Assembly (NCBI GenBank): GCA_021229015.1
Contig: CM037777.1
Span: 28,457,584 to 28,521,583, forward strand
Origin: Solen grandis
Taxonomy: Eukaryota > Mollusca > Bivalvia > Adapedonta > Solenidae
Length of the DNA stretch: 64,000 nucleotides
Direction: 5' to 3'
Both the position numbers and the translations under genes were made by a program. Position 1 is the stretch's first letter, and each line of letters begins with the position of its first letter. The notes beneath the pieces are model-generated. The model saw only the letters and a list, made by a program, of their open reading frames with translations, did no database searches and was not told the DNA's origin. Of this stretch, positions 21,200 to 34,800 are shown piece after piece.

Positions 21200-21829
21200 A
21201 ATCTGTAATTAAATAAAGTTGATTATCTGTGTAGTATAACTATCATTATATAGTTATATGAATATGTACATTTAGTAATTGTTGTTATCTCTTTATAGGT
21301 TTTTCTTTCTAAGTCAACAATATTCATCCGTGGAATATTTAAATATATCGGATACCTGGATGTGTGTGTTCTGTCATTATTCATTGACATGACCCCATAC
21401 TACATAGATAATAGGAAGGTAGGTAACTTTTACGACAATGAGCACGACATGATGTACGATGTCAATGGAAAAAGCTACCTACCTTATTATATATATAAGG
21501 TTCTGATTTTTTTAAATTTAAATGCGGCAATATTTCGGTCAAAGCAACGTACCGGATACCTTTGGTATGTATTTCTAATTTCAAACGGTGCTAATGACTC
21601 TTTATATATCCATTATATATGACAATATGCAAGATATATTAACCAATAACTATGCATTACACAAAAGCTTTTTCTCCATTTTACAATGGGCCCCAAATCT
21701 TTCATTTGCTAAGCAGTACATGAAATTAAAAACATCATCTTGTGTTTTTCGTTTTGTTTTTGATGAATGATATTATTTCATACTGCCCTGACGTGTCAGT
21801 ATAGACGGAACAAAATATAAACTTGGGTG
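21200..21829. other. Stretch with no recognised gene; one small inverted repeat
   Basis: AT-rich. The only structure is a 16-bp imperfect inverted repeat, AAGGTAGGTAACTTTT (near 21417) and AAAAGCTACCTACCTT (near 21470). An 86-codon frame across it shows no recognisable motif. Confidence 0.4.
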
Positions 21830-22060
21830 CCTGGATAGCATATTGGTAACGCACCTCTCTTCATACCAATGCGTCCAAAGTCCGATTCCTGGTCACGTTT
21901 GTGAGAGGGTACAGTGGTCGCATATGAGTTTTCTCTGGGCTCTGGGCCCTCCGGTGTCCTCCAAGAATAATGACCTCATACGCCGCCACCAGAGCCGTCG
22001 AGAGTGATTGATAAAGGTTGTGATAACTTGTTTCGTAATCGATGTAAAACAAATATAGTT
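21830..22060 (+). mobile_element. tRNA-derived SINE
   Basis: The head GGATAGCATATTGGTAACGC resembles an A box and AAGTCCGATTCC a B box. The body has GTTTTCTCTGGGCTCTGGGC, CTCCGGTGTCCTCC and GCCACCAGAGCCGTCGAG, and the tail ends AATCGATGTAAAACAAATA. A minus-strand relative lies at 34180-34390 and a ragged one near 39120-39250. Confidence 0.65.
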
Positions 22061-22109
22061 TAAAGAGTTTAAACTAAGATATAAACTTAAATTGTTGTTT
22101 TTTCCCCAG

Positions 22110-23052
22110 CCATGTTGTGTGGCATGTATTCAAAGAAAGGGAAGCCTATTAGTATTTCTGACATTGAGTCAGTCATCAAATCCTTTTTAGAGTGAGTCTG
22201 GATACATAAGTTAAAACTAAACTGCTATCGCATGCACACATAGTGATATTTTTCATTACAAACTTTATTTGATGTATCTTTGTAACTGACATATGTTTTA
22301 AAAATGGTCATGAAATTTTAAAATCTGAATACTTTTTAGCTCACCTGAGCACATGTGCTCAGGATGAGCTATTAGGATGGTTGAATGTTCGTCATTCGTC
22401 CGTCGTCCACTATAAGGTTATTTATACTCCAGCATCTTATTTCTTAAGCAATCATTATAAACTTAAGGACAATGTTAAGGACCATTATCTCTCAGCCATG
22501 TTTTATTATTGCTGATTTAGAGCAATTTGGTCAGGAGTTATGCATGGGCCTTGCATATTAAAAAAAATATAGCCAGATTTTTACGTTGTTTACACTGGCA
22601 TCAGAAATAATTAAGCAATCATCATTTTACTTAGACACTATGATTATGGCAACAATATCTAAGATAAGTTTAGGTCCTTCAAATATCTGAACACCACACA
22701 TATTATGTATGTGTATGTATATATGTGTTCATGTGTATATGCACACATATATTATTTTCTTTTTCTTAAATATAAACGAATTATATCAATCACTTTCCAA
22801 GTATTCTTTAATATATTTTGAATATATGATTTTTTTCTCTTTTTTTTTTATTGAAAAATGATATAAGACAGTAAAACTGTAATGAAATGAAACATATATA
22901 CATTTCTTAAACATGCGTGCATTTATGTTTTTTTATTGTAAATACGATTTTTTACTTTAATACACGGACCAGCATTAGTTTGTTTCAAGGAGAAAAAATC
23001 AACAACACATATTTGCCGCCGTTTTTACACAATGAAAGGCAATGTTTCTCAG
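22110..23052 (+). CDS. Possible pair of coding or 5' exons, unidentified
   Basis: Two exon-like segments are compatible in phase. 22110-22191 follows TTTTTTCCCCAG and ends before GTGAGT; its ATG at 22112 starts a 26-codon frame (MLCGMYSKKGKPISISDIE...). 22973-23052 follows an AG and ends before GTATGA, and reads open in the joined frame (ISLFQGEKINNTYLPPFLH...). If joined to the acceptor at 25814, the frame continues about 25 codons and stops inside the VWC signal-peptide exon in another frame. They could be 5' exons with an upstream ORF, part of an unknown gene, or chance. I recognise no family. Confidence 0.25.
22336..22420 (-). mobile_element. End fragment of the TGCTCAGGTGAGCT element
   Basis: TAGCTCACCTGAGCACATGTG followed by CGTCCGTCGTCCAC is the reverse complement of the right end of the 6986-8693 element. 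The rest of the element cannot be recognised beyond this. Confidence 0.6.
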
Positions 23053-23292
23053 GTATGAAATCTTCTAACGGAACCGTTCTCATGTGATTGATATAGATCT
23101 ACGTATCTGAATTAATGAAGAGTACAGACTTAATCTCCACTAACAATACTTAGTGCTAAGTCAATCTGATTAAAATCAGCTCCTAAAAAGACACTCCGCT
23201 ATGTTCCGCTGGAGCTGATTTAATGAGACTGAGTTCTAAGTAATATGTATCATGCCCAACGAATATTCCAGTAAATGACCTAAATTGTTACC

Positions 23293-23535
23293 TTAACCCC
23301 TTTCCCTCATAGAGGACACCATGAAAAGACCTATGCGAACAGCATAAAACCAGATCAGCCTGCGAGTAACTCGCAGGCTGATCAGGTTTTATGCTGTTCG
23401 CTGCTCCTCGGTGGTCTGGAAATGAGGATTTTGTAATTAAATTTGGTAAGGTTTAACTGTGGTTTTCTGCAGATCAGGCTTTATGTGGTACCTACTGAGT
23501 GCGTCAAAATGAGTCTATATGAGGGAAAGGGTTAA
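23293..23535 (-). mobile_element. TTAA MITE, copy 4 (opposite orientation)
   Basis: Perfect TTAA on both sides. The orientation is reversed relative to the other three copies. The core palindrome is the best preserved of the four: AACAGCATAAAACCAGATCAG, CCTGCGAGTAACTCGCAGG, CTGATCAGGTTTTATGCTGT, a hairpin of about 28-bp arms. Confidence 0.9.
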
Positions 23536-24406
23536 TATCTCTCAGTATATGTAACGAGGATGATAATAGTTCCGTAGTTAAATTAGGGGAAAACTGAGTT
23601 TAAATACTTAAGTACATTAGCGCTAGTTCATGAAAGGTTTTATAAGAAACATTAACATGGGTACATGCATGATCCCTCTAGTCCTGATCGATGAAGTGCG
23701 TAACACCCGTCTTTTCTCTCCTGTGAATTTACGTTCTCTTCATAATTTGCATATGTAAACAAACGTTAAGCTTTTTAACATATCTTCATCGGTAATCTGT
23801 ATAGGGTGTTCCGGTCTACCGGTTTCCGCGAAAGATTTTTTTAAGCTATCTATTATTTCGCTGGTTTCACGATTGTGTGGATCGTATTGATAAACAAGTA
23901 CGGAGAGTTTGGAAATATAAAGGTGAGACAGATTTTGTGTACACATTTCGATCTTTACCAGTGTCTGTATTCTTAGTGTCTATTTATATAAAGCAGTAAC
24001 TTAAATGAGATCCAGGTATTCTGTTTTGATCTGAGTCATACATTAAAGAGTTGAAAAACAAAACCTACTTCAGTGAGTGTCTGTGTGTGTGTGTGTTACT
24101 TCGATCTCTCTGCTTAGTTTGTTTATACAGATCATCAGCTATATCTATGTTACGTAAATATAACAATTATATTACAACTAATGTACTGAATGAACATAGA
24201 TCGCTGTGTAAGTAGCCTACTTGAGGTTGATGTAAATGTGTAATTATTTTGAAGGTTGGTATTCTTATCCTGCGTGTATATGCTAATGAGATACAACCAC
24301 ACTTCTTGTGAGAGCTAGACAACGCATTTGTACATTATTCTTAACAAACAGTGATCATTATATAAAACATTTAGTGTGTAAATATTTTTATTCACATTGT
24401 ATGTCT

Positions 24407-24408
<2 letters not shown>

Positions 24409-24439
<31 letters not shown>

Positions 24440-24487
24440 ATTAGACGATATGGTGAATCAAAGTACTATATCGGGGGGGGGGGGGGG
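24409..24487 (+). repeat. (GT)15 and (G)15 microsatellites
   Basis: A GT dinucleotide run occupies 24409-24438 and a run of 15 G lies at 24473-24487. Both lengths are likely to vary or be miscalled. Confidence 0.97.
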
Positions 24488-24505
24488 TGCCCGACAATGA
24501 TATAG

Positions 24506-25366
24506 TGTCTATGTTCCACCGGTTTATCCAATCCGTGCATAATATTGGGCCAATGTTCCACCGGTATATCCTACCAATGCATAGTTCCATTTGTATGCCC
24601 AATCATTGCACAATATTGGGTCTTTTTCTACCGGTATATCCTACCAATGCATAGTTCCATTTTTATGCCCAATCATTGCACAATATTGGGTCTATGTTCC
24701 AACGGTATATACAATCCAATATTGGGTCAATGTTCCTCTGGTATATCCTATCAATTCATAATACTGGACCAACGTTCCACTGATATATCCAATCCATGCA
24801 TAATATTTTAATGTTCAACTGATATATCCAATCAATGCATAATATTTAGCAAATGATCCACTGGTATATCCAATCAATGCATTATAATTATACTGTTCAA
24901 TGTTCCACTTGTATATCCAATCAATGCATAATATTGGGTCTTTGTTCCACTGGTATATTCAATCAATGCATGATTTTCGGTCAATGTTCTATTAGTATAT
25001 CCAGTTGATGCATAATATTGGGTCAATGTCCCACTGGTATATCAATGCAATCACTTCATAATATTGGTATATGTTCCACCGGTACATCCAATCAATGCAT
25101 GCAATCACTTCATAATATTGGGTCTATGTTCCACCGGTATATCCAATCAATGCATGCAATCACTTCATAATATTGGGTCTATGTTCCACCGGTATATCTA
25201 TGTATGCAATCAATGCATTACATTGGGTCAACGTACCATTAGTATATTCTGTCAATGCATGATATTGGGTCAATGTTCCCCTAGCATACTAGTATCCAAT
25301 CAATGCATGATACTGGGTCTATGTTCCACCGGTATATCCAGTCAGTGCATAATATTTCAATTTGAG
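24506..25366 (+). repeat. 42/55-bp minisatellite upstream of the VWC gene
   Basis: About 18-20 diverged units containing ATGTTCCACCGGTATATCC, AATCAATGCATAATATTGGG and TC. Most are about 42 bp; a 55-bp variant with an added GCAATCACTTCATAATATTG block recurs at 25076-25240. The array ends about 450 bp before the first VWC coding exon. Open frames across it follow from the repeat period and are not genes. Confidence 0.92.
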
Positions 25367-25828
25367 ACTTTCCTCAGTTTAAAAAGCAAAACAAAAAACA
25401 AAACAAAAAAAAAACAACCAAGTCGGTTTCCCTAAGTCTCTTAATTGAACACATGCCTGCCAATAAATAGACATTAGATTTTATCTATATATCTACCTCG
25501 AATTCCACCAACATGGCATTGAGATATACTGACATACATATACACATTGGAATGAAATTCATCATTCTTTCTTACCTATAATAAAGATAATTACCAAAAT
25601 ATTTCATTTCTTATCAGATATTGCTAGTTATTAAAGTAATGCTTGATGTCAGGTTAATTATGTTAATGAATATTTCGTAAAAGAGGGATGAGAGATTGCG
25701 TTTCTACCCAATTTAAGAATTTCGGTGTTACTTACCATTGGTCCTAATAATAACATGCAGTAAAACCTCAGTCATTAATTGTATACAATTTTATATTGAT
25801 TTATATATTTCAGACTCGATAATACAGA

Positions 25829-28800
25829 ATGCCGATGTACAGGCTTGCCTGCTTAACTCTTTTGATTTACCATTCGGGCACCGTCTTTAGTGGGCTTGTA
25901 ATATCAACTCCTACAACTACCGTGCCGATATCCCCGACGATACCTGGCGGCTGTACCTACGGGGGGAAGCATTATGCCAACGGTAATATGGATAAAAGAG
26001 ACTGAACAATTCATCTCTTAAACATGTGATGCATAGGTTTATCTTACACAAATAATTTTTCCACTCATGGAGATAAAATGCAATCGTATGCTTAGTTACA
26101 ACTCATACAATACTATAATGTTTACCGATGATATGGAGCGTCTATCGTTCTGTCCCAATCTAGCTCAATTGATTGAAAGATTGTTTGACTTTACCGTTGC
26201 TGCGACAGTATTTCAGTCATATAGCGACGTCCAGCTAATTGCATGTGGAGAAAGACCCCAAATGCACTAAGGCATCCGGGTAGAACCACCGACCTACCGC
26301 AAGCCAGCTGGAAGGCTTCCTCACATGAAAATCCGAATGACCCTGCCGGGAATGGAACCTAAGCGGTGAGGGGCTGAGTGAGTGTGAGCTTTTATCTCGG
26401 TGATGGTAGATTGCAAACAGATTTTTAATTGATATACATTGAACGTTGTTTTAACACGTCATTTGGTGGCGGTATAAGGTAGGGAAAAGAAGCGGATTGT
26501 CCGATGAAAATGTTTTGAATTGTGACCATCTCTCACAATTTTGACTGAGTGAATGCCAAAATACACCTGTCACGATTAAGCTGTTGTGTCTTTCTAAGAC
26601 ATCTTGCAAGAAAACTTTGCCACCTTTTTATATTTCATTACCATCAATGTATTTAATTCCTAATTAATATTCTGAAAGAAATGTTCAACGACTACATTTA
26701 CTGTAGGTGAAGCCATTGAAGCGTATGACGACGGATGTGGCGGTTTGAATTGTTCCGAGGGAATGCTGCTCTCATGGGACCACGCTTGTGTTTTTGCAAC
26801 ACCCACCTGTAACGGACGCACGGAGAAGGTCCGGGGCCAGTGTTGCCCCATCTGCCACACAACCACAACCCCACCCACCACTGTGTCCCAGGGCATGTGC
26901 TACCACGCGGGAACATACTACCCAAATGGTATCTACAGCAATTTACATATTATTGCACTTCACTGATTGCTTGAAATATTTGCCTTTTGTTTTACTCATA
27001 TCAGTGGTATATCGTATTTTATATCACGAGTGGTCTTAAAAAGACATATATTATAATTTATATCCACTAATAAAATATATACATGCGATTGGTTGCAGCA
27101 TGCATGGACGAAAACCCGGGTTTTTAAGGCCTGTGTTATTGTCCGTGACGTATGATTTAATAGGTATATATACTAGTATATGACCCAAGGATTTCTCCTG
27201 CATTTTCGAGATGTAAAGTACTGGTCCAGCACAAGAACCATCAAGAGGGATTAGTATAAGTTGTAAGATTCTGTTTCCCAGTCGAAATAAGTTTAAAACT
27301 AATCATCACAAATAATAATCAGCCTTTATCTAAAATGTGTAAAACCACGAAGATACAATCTTTATTATTCACGTGAAGTAAATAAATAAACCAAAGAACA
27401 TCCTTTCACACAGATATTACAGTTACAGACTATAAGAGGAAAGCTGTGCAAATAATTTGGTATGTAGATCTCTTGTGCAAATTTAAAATGTCACACCTAT
27501 TATACGAGTATTTATACATATTTGACACTTTTTATGAAAGAAACCCCTTTGAGCCACTCTATCTCGATCCGGAAAGTCTAAACAGGTTTAGAGGATGGGT
27601 GACCGTGGGCGTCGTACATTCTCCCACAAAGCCTGGTGTTGAATGCATGCATGATGCAAGAAATTAGCATTCCCTAATAAGGTGTGGTGTCATCTTAAAC
27701 ACCCTATATTATCTTTACAATATTGTGCAGTGGAAAAAAATTATGTAAAACCACGAAGATACATTCTAAGTAATGTAAATCTGTGGTCAGATCTTTTGAT
27801 ATGTAGATCTTAAATACAAATTTAACGTGTTACATCTATAACATTTATTCATTTGAAAGTAACCCCTTTGAAGCACTCTATCTCAGCCCGGAAAGTCTAA
27901 ACAGCTTTAGAGAACGGGTGAGTGTGGGCGTGGGGCCTCCGTGGCCGAGAGTATAAAGTCGCTGACTTTAACACTCACTCAGCCCCTCACCGCGTGGGTT
28001 CGAATCCCGGCTGGGTTATTCGGGTTTTCATGTGAGGAAGCCTCCCAGCTGGCTTGCGGTAGGTCGGTGGTTCTACCCGGATGCCTCTGTGCATTCGGGG
28101 TCTTCCTCCACCTGTAATTAGCTGGACGTCGCTATAGGACTGAAATACTGTCGAAGCGACGGTAAACTCAGATACATAGTCAAGTCAAGTATGGGCGTCG
28201 GACATTCTCTCCTAAGAACTGGTGTTGACTTCATTCCTATACAAAGTGATATTGTACATGACGCAACAAATCAACATCAAATGTCATGTTATCCTCAATA
28301 AGGTTTGGTGGCTTCTTTAATTCTCCATTTTTCATTATACATACACAGTTTGCAATATTGTGCGGTAGAAAAAAACCTGGAGTATTTGTTTTTCTTCAAT
28401 TTATATCACCAGGTGCACACATTCAAACACAATCCGACGGGTGTGGGGGTTTGTATTGTTCCGACGAAGGGATCATCGCGTGGGATGACGAGTGTGCCTT
28501 CCGAACGACCACCTGTAACGGATGGACGGAAAAGATCCCGGGCCAGTGCTGTCCAAAATGTCACGTGACCACCACCCCCACAACCACTCCACCCACCACT
28601 GTACCCCATGGGTCATGCTACTACGAGGGAACTTACTACGCGGATGGTATAAAGTTAAACAGACTTTCATTAATGGCCACGTGTACTTTTCGGCCAATCA
28701 GCTGTAACCTTTTACCTCAGGAATACTCACGTTCAAATTCATGACTTAATGAATATTCATTTACTGAACTTAAAAGGACACATGAAACAATGCAATGCCA

Positions 28801-31800
28801 GTCAATCTGTGTAGATTTTGGGATACAATAGTGTACGAGTAATAAGTGCTGTTTAAGTAGGTCTGCTTTGTTTGCCAAGACTTAAACACAATGAGGTAAA
28901 GGCTTCAGTATTCAGTTCCTTTATTCCATAAGCATCGTCGGATCACCCACGTCTGCTGATTACGCTACTCTGCATACGTCAACCGTGTTTTTTTATTTAT
29001 TTATTTATTTATTTTTTAACTACCGTTTTGTCGTTTAGAACGGAATCCGATATAGTAATTTTATTGGACACAGGATGACCTTGTCCTGCCCGACATTAAC
29101 CAATCCGAACGCTCGTATCGTAATTTAAAATATCAATATATCCATAGTACTGATGTTCTTACCTAGTACAGACTTATTTTATTTCATATATCAAGTTGAA
29201 ATGGGTTTAGGCCACACGTTCGTACAACATTAGACTCGGCGTTTCCACTTTGTTCTTACATCAACATGGAGAGTATCTAAAATGTAAACATCAGTTTGAC
29301 TGGCTTAGATATTTTGTACATAATGCGTAAAAACGTCGACTTGTTTGTTGAAAATCCCCCGGTTGGTGAATGGAGAGTAATGGGAGTGTCCAGCGACGTT
29401 CCATAAGTTGATTTTGATAATTCAGTGGCGAACAGTCAAGCAGTCTAAGCCCCTTGAATTGCTGCTTCAGTCGTATCAATTCGGCAATCCCCGGTCTAAC
29501 CCGTTAGAAATGGGCGAGGTGTTCCGAATGTTGCTGCTTAGTAAATTGTCTCCATACTTATACTTAAAAATGAACCATCAATTCTTTTTCCTACCTCTTC
29601 CAAAATGATTGTTTACTACAAAATAATTATTTTCTATTGATCTATATTAAAGATAATTCGTAGGCTCATGTTATAGAAATCGTGGTTACTACTCGTGGAT
29701 TAAATATTCATTGATTCCACTTTTTTTTTTTTTGCTAATTTGGTTTACATATAGATATAGTTTTAAGTATGTATTTATTTCATGAGACAAAATCCATGCA
29801 ATATTTCCTAGAAAACCAAATATTGACAGATTGTAAACACTCGTGTACATGATTTGATGATTTAGACTAATATTCAGAAGATTTGTGTCATTATTTTCAA
29901 AATAAGGAATTTAATCAACTCAGGTGAAACTATTAACAACGACCCGGACGGTTGCTATGGCTCGGTATGTTTAGGAGGCAGTATATCTAACTGGGATCAC
30001 AAGTGTTTCCTGGTCCCCCCGGTTTGTGAAGGTGTTGAGGTGAGGATACCTGGCCAGTGCTGTCGTCAGTGTCAGACCACACCCACTACCACACCTACGA
30101 CCACACCTACGACCACGCCAGTGCACGGTCCATGTTCTTACAATGACAGATTGTATAATCACGGTACGTTTGACCAAACCATGTATATTGGTTTGCCGTT
30201 TGTTTGTAGGGTTTAGCGTTCCACCGACATTATTTCAGTCATTTGGAGACATTGTCTACAGATAGATTTATTGCCGTCACGCTGCAGTAACATGTGGCAT
30301 GATACCACACCAAGTCACTTTATGCTGACACCGGGCCAAACTGTCCTTGAACTTCCCTGTATATATGCTGAGTGCCAAGTACGGAGCTACTATAGTACTA
30401 TTTTAACGACTTTGATATGTCGCGGTCGGGGATCGAACCCACGAGGCGGACGCTCTAACCTCTCTATAGTGATGCCGGTGTAACGTCATGCAAGTTCACG
30501 CACACTCGGGGAGGGATATAAGGGGTGGGTTAGGATTTGATAAGGGATTGGGTTCGGTTTAATTAGGAAACGGAGATGAAACATAAATAAATATATACAA
30601 GGTAACTTTCATAACGAGATTCATACTGCATTTTCACGCCAAGGACGCATATGGCATGATACCACAATCGATCACATTGCCCCGATACTGTAATGGTCAG
30701 TCCCCGAACTGTCTATGTTTATGTTAAGCTCCTCACAGGAAGCTGAGTGTCATTACACATCATAACACTAAGGATTATAATAATCAGCAGGTAGCATCTT
30801 CCAGCGTTTGACTTCAAAAACGTTCAATGACACAAAATGATGCCCAGAAAGATTGTTTTTTTCCCCAAATTTGACCGTTTTGCAACATTTAAGGGTGAAT
30901 GTCACAGCTTTAAACCATGGGCGAGCATCAGTACTATTTTAACGAACTTAATGTCTCAACCGAGTCGACCGAGGACCGTCGGCTAACTCATCGACCAACA
31001 GGGAGGGTCAAAATATTATTGGGTTTGGGTTTGACCTACACGGAAATATAGGGGGTCAGTATAATGTCACCTCCGCCCCCCACCCCCACGAACATTACTG
31101 ACTTATATTTCCGTGTAGGGACAGTATCCGGTGATTGATTTGTTTCAACGTCCATCTTCGATCCCTATTCATATATTCATAATTTTCTTCATTTTAAATA
31201 TGAATTAAGTTCTATTGACTCTATATTAATTTCTTCTGACCCCACATAGAAATGTATTGGGTCACCATGTGATCGCGATTTGACCACGGAAAATGTGGAT
31301 GGTGAAACAACCCAAAATACATGCCTATATGATTAGTTCATAAATAGTTTGACTCTATAACAGTTTGTGTAGCTACCGTGGTGGACTGGTGGTTAAAAGG
31401 TTCGATCCCTGGCTGCGAGTTATCATTGGTAATTATTAAGGACGTCGCTATGTAGAAAAGACTAGCGACTGGTTTGTCCATGTAGAACTCGGTGCGGGCC
31501 TAGCGTATACAAGTACACTCGTATGTCAGTTCTATGGTACATCATTCGTGTATATGTATCATGCAAAAGTCGACAAATTAAAACGCAAAAAGTGTCATCC
31601 AACTAATGTCCAGCTAGAATTGAAATTCAAACGGGAGCTTCATGTGCACTGTAGATAAAGATTGACGTCACAGTCAATAAAATACCGGAAGTTGTGTTAA
31701 ATTTATATTAATTAAACTGAAAGGTAGTCGCTCATGAATTTTAAATAGGTTTAACGTAATTATAATAACATCTGATTTACGAAAAGAACTGCAATGATAC

Positions 31801-34800
31801 ACTCCATTAATCGGTACTCCGAACATTACAACATCATATTTATATTTGCCAGTCCCAGAACCAAATATTTATGACTGAAATTCAGTAATTTCACGCAGGA
31901 ACTATAGTTTTGCTCTTTCTCATCAAATGCCTGTTAAAATCATCAAATATATTCATTTCTAACCGATTGCCATTTTATGATTTTTAACAGAGGGTAGAAC
32001 AAAACTGAAGTGTAATAAACAATATCCAGCCTGCATAGTTTGCACATGATGCGCTGAAACAGGTCCTGTCTCTGGAGGTTACTTCGTCTAAGGGTTCCTC
32101 ATTTACAGCAAGAGTGAAAGTTTGTCTATTTATTGTACTAGTTTACACCGAACTCAATTTCAAGAGAACGAGACAATACACACTACTAGCGTCTTTGAAT
32201 ATGTTATATTTACACATAAAATATGATGTAAGATTTTACAAATCAGTTACTTTAATATTTAAGCTTGTTTTCTATTTATAAATATTATGAATAAATATTC
32301 GTATTAATTCTGAACCAAACTGACCACATTTTTTGGCGCTCAGCTTATAAGGTTTAGTTCCAGGACTGATTGGCCCTGTGTAAGGATAATGTGACCGGGT
32401 GTGGTATCATGCTACGTGTCTACGGCGTGATACTGCTGTGTGCCAGAACTATGTCTGTCTCACGTAGACATAGTCTCCTAATGACTGAAACACTGACGGA
32501 GGGACGTGAAACCAAATAAACAAACAAATTGACCTTGTTCTGTATTTCGACACTCTACAACTATTCTATAAGTGAATATCAAAAATAGAAGTAGACGATA
32601 AAGTTTCTCGGTCAGCCATTAAGTGCGATCATGTTATTTTTATTGGAAACAAGAACGTTTTTATGTGCATGCAGGGCTACATATATGTACGACTTTTATC
32701 CATTATAATCTCCTTTAAGATTTTCTCCTTACTTAATTTTCAGAGCAAAAGATACAGGTAACGACCGATGGATGTTATGGATACATTTGTTTCGATGGTA
32801 ATATAATTCCATGGAGCAGGATGTGCGTAGGGGCGCCTGTATGTAACAGCACGAGCGATACAGCAGACGACAACTGCTGCCCAGCCTGTGACAACGTCAC
32901 ACACTATGACTGTATCATTCGAGACAAGCGATATCTCAAAGGTAAAGCACTGTAGTTCACTCACGAATTCCATTTAATTCATACGCATAACATATACTAT
33001 ATATATAGATTACGCATTTCATTTTATTCCGTAGCATAGACAGCTCGGATCTTTTGATAAATGAAAAGCCACGTTGTCACGCACGATTTTAAAAGTTAGC
33101 TTTGATTTTTGTTATGATAATAATGTGCATTCAAATTTCTACGAAGATTTAGCAGTTGAAACTCCCACGATTGTGAGTCTACACCGTGGTTTCCGACTGT
33201 GGTTTAAAGCTTACACTCTAAAATATCGACGTGATTATCATTACCCCTCATTTTTTGGGGTTCCCGTGGCAATCGGATTTGAATAAAAGGTTTGGAATGT
33301 TTTCAAATAATGTTTTTTACATTTTAATTTTCATTATTGATAGGAAGAAAAACAAATGCAAACTGAATAGGATTTACATGAATTAAAACTTGGAGGTGTC
33401 GTGTGAAATGATTAGCTAACATTGATGCTTGGTGCATGTTCAATAAAACATGATTAACGTGCGGATATACGTTTTCTGAAACCTTCCAATATTGCAAGGC
33501 TAACTAGACAGTTTGAGATCGACTTCTATTAAGGCGTAAAACAGTAACAGTTATTTGTTTCCACTATCGCGACTGTACCTTTTTTTTTTTCATACAGACC
33601 CTAAACTCTTTTTCTAACTTTCGGATTATCACGGTTACGAATCATTGCTTTACATCACAACCTAATAAATAAATAAATAAGTAAATAAATGAATAATAGT
33701 TATTAATAAAAGAAAAACAGTTTTGGCGACCAAACGACCATATTAGTTTCGAGATGTTTGCGGGAACAAATGACTTGTTTTTCTTGGCCCAACATAGAAT
33801 TGCTTTCAAAGAGTGTAGGTCTACATTGCTAATAAATATTGGTTGACAGTTTTGGAGTTGCAGAAAAAAAATGTATGGTTATGTGTTGTAGGGCAAGTGA
33901 CAAACGACGAGCCATGTCGATTATGCAAATGTGGAGAGAACCACGCGGAAGTGTGCACGAATGTCACATGCCCAGTCCTAGCCTGTGCTAAAGAGGATGC
34001 CATCATCGAAGGGAGCGGGTGCTGCTACACTTGTGGTATTTTGATATTCACTTAATATTTTAAATCATCTACCCCCCCCCACACACACACATATACATAC
34101 ACACTCTCAGTGTATGTATACACCTATGTATGTAAGAGAAAGAGTTTAAGCTTAAGTTTAAACTTTACTTATATAACACCGATTACGAAACAAGTTATAT
34201 TAATTACCCTCGATGGCTCTGGTGGCAGCGTATGTGGTCATTATAGTAGGAGGAAACCGGAGAACCGAAAGAAAACCCACATGTCTGGACAGGCGACCTC
34301 TGACGTAAGTGACTAGGAAACGAACCCGAGATTGGCGAGAAGCGAAGTGCGTTACCACTACGCTATTCATGCACAGTTTGAGTCTGTTGTGTTACTTCTT
34401 AGAACGGATACATCCTCATAAGAAAGATCAACTTAGGATGCAGGGGGATCAATTTGTCAGACTAAAGTTTTTCACATATCAAGACCCTTGGTTCTCAAAA
34501 GTATAAAAATGAGACTAACATAGATAACTAGAACATCACCCCACCCCCAACACTCTCTCAGTACACATACAACAAAAGCAATATCCCCATCAACACTAAA
34601 AACAACAAATAGACGCTATCTTTCAGTAAGACGAAATTCGGATGAAAATAAAACCACTAAAGTTGTAACTTATTCAATTCAAACCAGGACGCATGCCAAC
34701 ATAAATAGACCTGTTTTACTGCTGGTGACTTATCGGAGAAATGATGTCCAGTTGTATTTTATTAATGTAGACTTAAAAAAAAATGAGAAACCCCTTTCTT

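Noticed and set aside
23740..23946. Minus-strand 68-codon frame with protein-like composition (ETSEIIDSLKKSFAETG)
   Set aside because: No splice context, family match or neighbouring exon was found; it may be a fragment, but I cannot support a gene.
24545..25435. Open frames of 88 and 123 codons with repeated FHRYI/IGS-like text
   Set aside because: They are reading frames of the 42-bp minisatellite, whose period is a multiple of three; there is no independent coding evidence.
29291..29608. Overlapping 62- and 66-codon frames on both strands in VWC intron 3
   Set aside because: They look like decayed repeat text; no recognisable domain and no splice sites joining them to anything.
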